Source of the DNA: Pseudomonadota bacterium
Lineage (GTDB): Bacteria > Pseudomonadota > Gammaproteobacteria > Burkholderiales > SHXO01
NCBI GenBank assembly: GCA_023430065.1
Contig: JAEZCG010000187.1
Location: forward strand, 1-50,973
Length of the DNA stretch: 50,973 nucleotides
Reading direction: 5' to 3'
Both the position numbers and the translations under genes were made by a program. Positions 47,872 to 50,973 of the stretch are shown here, piece after piece. The notes beneath the pieces are model-generated. The model was not told the DNA's origin and did not search any database. It saw only the letters and a list, made by a program, of their open reading frames with translations. Numbering within the stretch: the stretch's first letter is position 1; each line of letters begins with the position of its first letter.

Positions 47872-50426
47872 GCCCGCTCCTGCTGCAGATCGCGCGCGCG
47901 CACCTGCTGCGAGTTTCCGTCCGCCGATACGGCGCCCGGTGCGGGGCTTTGAAGCGGCCCCGGTTCCTGAACTGCCGCGCCATCCCCTCGCCTCGCCGTG
48001 TGCCGGCCGACGTCATGGGCGAAATCATCCACCATGATGCAGGCACGCCGCAATGCGTCGTAGCGCGTCCAGATGTCAACCTCGTTCGCATCGACCAGTC
48101 CCAGCGCTCGGGTCGACTGCAACCGCTCCTGCGCGCTTCGCCCGTGCACCACACCCGCTTTCGACGCCGCGCGCACTTTGGCATCGATCGCTTCGGCCTC
48201 GTTCACCAGATCGAGTGCCAGTTCGAGGCGTCCGACGGCATCGCTGTCCGCGGCGCGCAGGTAGATGCCGCCGGTCAGGCGATCCCGTGCCGGCGACTTC
48301 TCCAGCATCAGGGCGGCCACACGATGGCCAATGCGGTCGGACGGCGGCGAGTAGGCGCGCCCGAGGGGAAACATGACCAGGCGCATCAGCCCGGCAGCCC
48401 AACGAACCGGGAAGTTCTCGAACAGTCCGAACATCGCCTCCTGCGCGCGGTGAATGCTATCGTCCAGGGCCCACAGCGCGAACGGCAGGTCCGTCTGCTG
48501 CGCGCCATCGTCCGCGTAGCGCTTGACTACGCAGGAGGCGAGGTAGAGTTGGCTGAGCACATCGCCCAGACGTGCCGAAATCTTCTCGCGTCGCTTGAGG
48601 GCACCGCCCAGGAACAGCATGGCCAGGTCTGCCGCGAAGGCGAAAGCGGCGGATAGGCGCGTGAGCTGGCGCAGGCGCGGCTGTAGCGCGGAGGGACCGG
48701 GAACCGGCGTCAGGCGCGCTCCCGTCAGGCCGAGCCACAGGGCCCGCATGGCGTTGGAGGCGAGAAAACCGACGTGGCCACACAGCGCCCGGTCGAACTC
48801 CGCCGCGCCGGCCGTGCGGTCCGGGTTCGCCGTTGCGGCGATCTCGCGCAGCACGAACGGGTGGCAACGGATCGCACCCTGACCGAAGATGATCATGCTG
48901 CGCGTGAGGATGTTGGCGCCTTCCACGGTGATGCCGATCGGCACCTGCATGTAGCCGCGTCCCAGGTAATTGTTCGGCCCCAGGCAGATCCCCTTGCCGC
49001 CGTGCACGTCCATGGCGTCGTTGATCACGTGGCGCGCGCGCTCGGTGCTGTGATACTTGACGATCGCGGAGATCACGGACGGCTTCTCGCCCAGGTCTAC
49101 GGCCCCGGCCGTCATGACACGTGCCGCCTCGATCGCGTAGGTATTGCCGCCGATGCGGGCGAGCGCCTCCTCGACGCCTTCGAATCTGCCCACGGGCACG
49201 CGGAACTGGGTACGGATGCGCGCGTAGGCGCCGGTCGTACGTGCCGCGAGCTTGGACCCGCCGGCGGCGGACGCGGGAAGCGAGATGGAACGTCCCGCGG
49301 CCAGGCATTCCATGAGCATGCGCCATCCCTGGCCGACGTATGCCTGGCCGCCGACCACCCATTCCATCGGAATGAACACGTCCTTGCCCCAGTTGGGCCC
49401 GTTCATGAACGAGGCGTCCATGGGCAGGTGGCGCCGGCCGATGTGGACACCCGGATGGCTGGTCGGGATCAGCGCAAGCGTGATACCGACGTCCTCGCGC
49501 TCACCGATGAGACGGTCCGGATCGTAGAGTTTGAATGCCAGGCCCAGTAGCGTCGCCACAGGACCAAGGGTGATGTAGCGCTTGTCCCAGGTCACGCGCA
49601 TCCCCAGCACGCGCCGCCCATCGTGCTCGCCATGGCAGACGATGCCGAAATCGGGAATCGAGCCCGCATCCGATCCCGCCTCCGGTCCCGTGAGGGCAAA
49701 GCAGGGCATCTCCACGCCGCGCGCCAGCCGCGGCAGGTAGTACGCCTTCTGCTCTTCGGTCCCGTAGTGCACGAGCAATTCCGCCGGCCCGAGCGAATTG
49801 GGCACCATGACCGAGATGCATGCCGTGGGCGTGCGGCTGGCCAGCTTCATCACCACTTCCGAGTGCGCCAGCGCCGAGAATCCCAGTCCGCCGTAGCGCT
49901 TCGGAATGATCATGCCGAGAAAGCCGTTGTCCTTGATGAACTGCCACACGGGCGCAGGCAGGTCCTTCAGCTCGTGCTCGACCTGCCACTCGTCCACCAT
50001 CGCGCACAGCGCCTCGACCGGTCCATCGAGGAACGCGCGCTCCTCCTGTGTCAAGGCAGGCCGCGGATAGGACAGCAGCCTGTTCCAGTCGGGAGCGCCG
50101 CCGAACAGTTCGCCGTCCCACCAGACGGTGCCGGCATCGAGCGCCTCCTGCTCGGTCTGCGAGACCGGCGGCAGCACTCTGCGAAACCACGCGAACAACG
50201 GGTCGCTCACCAAGCTGCGGCGCAACGCCGGAATGAGGGCGATCGCAGCCGCAGCTGCGTAGGCGGTCCACAGGATCGTACGCCCGACCGGGCCGAAGCC
50301 GCCAGTCAGCGTCGCCGCGAGCAGCAACGCTGCGACCGCGCCGGCCCACAGCGAGGCGGGCGCGCGACGGTACGCGAGCGCGCCCAACAGGACAGCCAGT
50401 GCCAGGCTCCACAGAAGACTCGTCAT
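47868..50426 (-). CDS. fadE: Acyl-CoA dehydrogenase, FadE type
   Basis: An 852-residue FadE-like acyl-CoA dehydrogenase, slightly longer than Escherichia coli FadE (814 residues). The N-terminal ~70 residues contain about three hydrophobic helices, consistent with membrane association. The dehydrogenase core then shows GFLGMIIPKRYGGLGFSALA, the FAD contact region LTGPEAGSDAGSIPD, and DAMDVHGGKGICLGPNNYLG. A FadE-specific C-terminal extension follows (LSQLYLASCVVKRY). It starts beta-oxidation and passes electrons to ETF. It is coupled to the crotonase gene by ATGA overlap. Confidence 0.95.
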   Translation of the reverse strand: MTSLLWSLALAVLLGALAYRRAPASLWAGAVAALLLAATLTGGFGPVGRTILWTAYAAAAAIALIPALRRSLVSDPLFAWFRRVLPPVSQTEQEALDAGTVWWDGELFGGAPDWNRLLSYPRPALTQEERAFLDGPVEALCAMVDEWQVEHELKDLPAPVWQFIKDNGFLGMIIPKRYGGLGFSALAHSEVVMKLASRTPTACISVMVPNSLGPAELLVHYGTEEQKAYYLPRLARGVEMPCFALTGPEAGSDAGSIPDFGIVCHGEHDGRRVLGMRVTWDKRYITLGPVATLLGLAFKLYDPDRLIGEREDVGITLALIPTSHPGVHIGRRHLPMDASFMNGPNWGKDVFIPMEWVVGGQAYVGQGWRMLMECLAAGRSISLPASAAGGSKLAARTTGAYARIRTQFRVPVGRFEGVEEALARIGGNTYAIEAARVMTAGAVDLGEKPSVISAIVKYHSTERARHVINDAMDVHGGKGICLGPNNYLGRGYMQVPIGITVEGANILTRSMIIFGQGAIRCHPFVLREIAATANPDRTAGAAEFDRALCGHVGFLASNAMRALWLGLTGARLTPVPGPSALQPRLRQLTRLSAAFAFAADLAMLFLGGALKRREKISARLGDVLSQLYLASCVVKRYADDGAQQTDLPFALWALDDSIHRAQEAMFGLFENFPVRWAAGLMRLVMFPLGRAYSPPSDRIGHRVAALMLEKSPARDRLTGGIYLRAADSDAVGRLELALDLVNEAEAIDAKVRAASKAGVVHGRSAQERLQSTRALGLVDANEVDIWTRYDALRRACIMVDDFAHDVGRHTARRGDGAAVQEPGPLQSPAPGAVSADGNSQQVRARDLQQERA

Positions 50427-50806
50427 CGTCGCTCTCCAACGTTCACCGGCATGTTGCCATCATGTCCGATGCGTCCCGGCATCGTCCGTGCCCAGCCCCG
50501 CACAAGCTGTCCATCGGCCGCCACCTGAACCTGCCTCGACGCCTCGGCAGGCCGTGCTCGCCCGGTCGATGCCGGCCCCTGCGCCGGACCCCGATCTTCT
50601 CGAGGAACCGCCATGCCGCCGGCCGGGTAGCGTCCCGGCGCCGCATGTCGGCCGCCACCTGCCGTTCGAGGTGCACGGTCCGATGTGCGTGAGCAGGTCG
50701 GACTCGCCTCCGGCCGCGACGCCATTCGCCGCCTGCGGCCCGCCGGTGCGACCGGCGCGCTGTGGGTGGAAAGGAACGCGGCACCGCTCGCGCGTGCCGC
50801 GGCGTA
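50427..50806. other. Intergenic region between two acyl-CoA dehydrogenase genes, no gene recognised
   Basis: About 380 bases. Short open frames exist on both strands but none resembles a protein I know and their composition is that of shadow frames. The region probably carries the fadE promoter. Confidence 0.5.
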
Positions 50807-50973
50807 TCAGAACTGCGCTTCCTCCAAGGCCAGTACGCTGACCGATCCGTTGACGATCGCCTGCTTGTAGGCGAACGCTTGCGGCAGGATGTGTTCCGCG
50901 TAGAAGCGCGCGGTGATCAGCTTGCCCTGATAGAACTGCAGGTCGGGGGCGTTGCCATCGATACGCTGCTTCG
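50807..50973 (-). CDS. Acyl-CoA dehydrogenase, C-terminal end (partial)
   Basis: The last 55 codons of a gene that runs off the window. The translation ends in LQFYQGKLITARFYAEHILP and, after AFAYKQAIVNGSVSVL, ALEEAQF and TGA. This matches the C-terminal helical domain of large (about 600-residue) acyl-CoA dehydrogenases. It lies upstream of fadE on the same strand, consistent with a fatty-acid degradation region continuing beyond the window. Confidence 0.75.
   Translation of the reverse strand, partial: KQRIDGNAPDLQFYQGKLITARFYAEHILPQAFAYKQAIVNGSVSVLALEEAQF

Noticed and set aside
50685..50870. Small plus-strand open frame at the right end
   Set aside because: It overlaps the clear C-terminal acyl-CoA dehydrogenase sequence on the minus strand and has no ribosome site or similarity.

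Overview
The window is about 51 kb of G+C-rich chromosome, densely packed with housekeeping genes. The layout points to a betaproteobacterium: tig-clpP-clpX-lon-hupB-tRNA-Val-tRNA-Asp-ppiD-fabI in that order, mltD divergent from a methyltransferase-rnhA-dnaQ operon, and a hopanoid-type squalene cassette (hpnCDE). I cannot name the genus. No insertion sequence, prophage, CRISPR array or rRNA gene is visible.

Region by region. 1-5.3 kb is the least ordered part. It has a methyltransferase divergent from a GlxA-type regulator, a CsbD stress protein, a secreted propeller-like protein, a secreted eight-cysteine protein, and two gene remnants (a response-regulator tail and the C-terminal end of a MacB/FtsX permease). 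5.3-9.4 kb holds dnaQ, rnhA and a methyltransferase on the minus strand, and mltD on the plus strand. 9.4-16.1 kb is a four-gene YejABEF-type peptide uptake operon with a membrane-anchored binding protein. 16.2-26.1 kb holds fabI and the protein-quality-control block: trigger factor, ClpP, ClpX, Lon, HU, PpiD and three tRNA genes. Lon has a very good sigma-32-like promoter and hupB a very good sigma-70 promoter.

26.1-30 kb encodes squalene synthesis from farnesyl diphosphate (hpnC, hpnD, hpnE, translationally coupled), followed by an SDR-fold protein that has lost its catalytic Ser, Tyr and Lys. 30.1-32.2 kb has a thioesterase and the ETF-ubiquinone oxidoreductase, which links acyl-CoA dehydrogenases to the quinone pool. 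32.4-39.2 kb is membrane and envelope proteolysis: an M16 peptidase, an NfeD/slipin pair and an M48 lipoprotein with TPRs.

39.2-41.3 kb is a small catabolic-looking pair (an enolase-superfamily enzyme and a TauD-type dioxygenase). 41.4 kb to the end is a fatty-acid degradation region on the minus strand: FadL porin, a fused hydroxyacyl-CoA dehydrogenase/enoyl-CoA hydratase, a thiolase, then FadE, a crotonase, a YciA thioesterase and the 3' end of another acyl-CoA dehydrogenase. Together with ETF-QO these give a nearly complete route from fatty-acid import to acetyl-CoA with electrons passed to ubiquinone.

No wholly new system is evident. The best leads are the catalytically dead SDR attached to the hopanoid operon, the missing conventional start of hpnC, the unusual architecture of the Yej-type transporter, the remnants around 4.2-5.3 kb, and the uncharacterised enolase/TauD pair.
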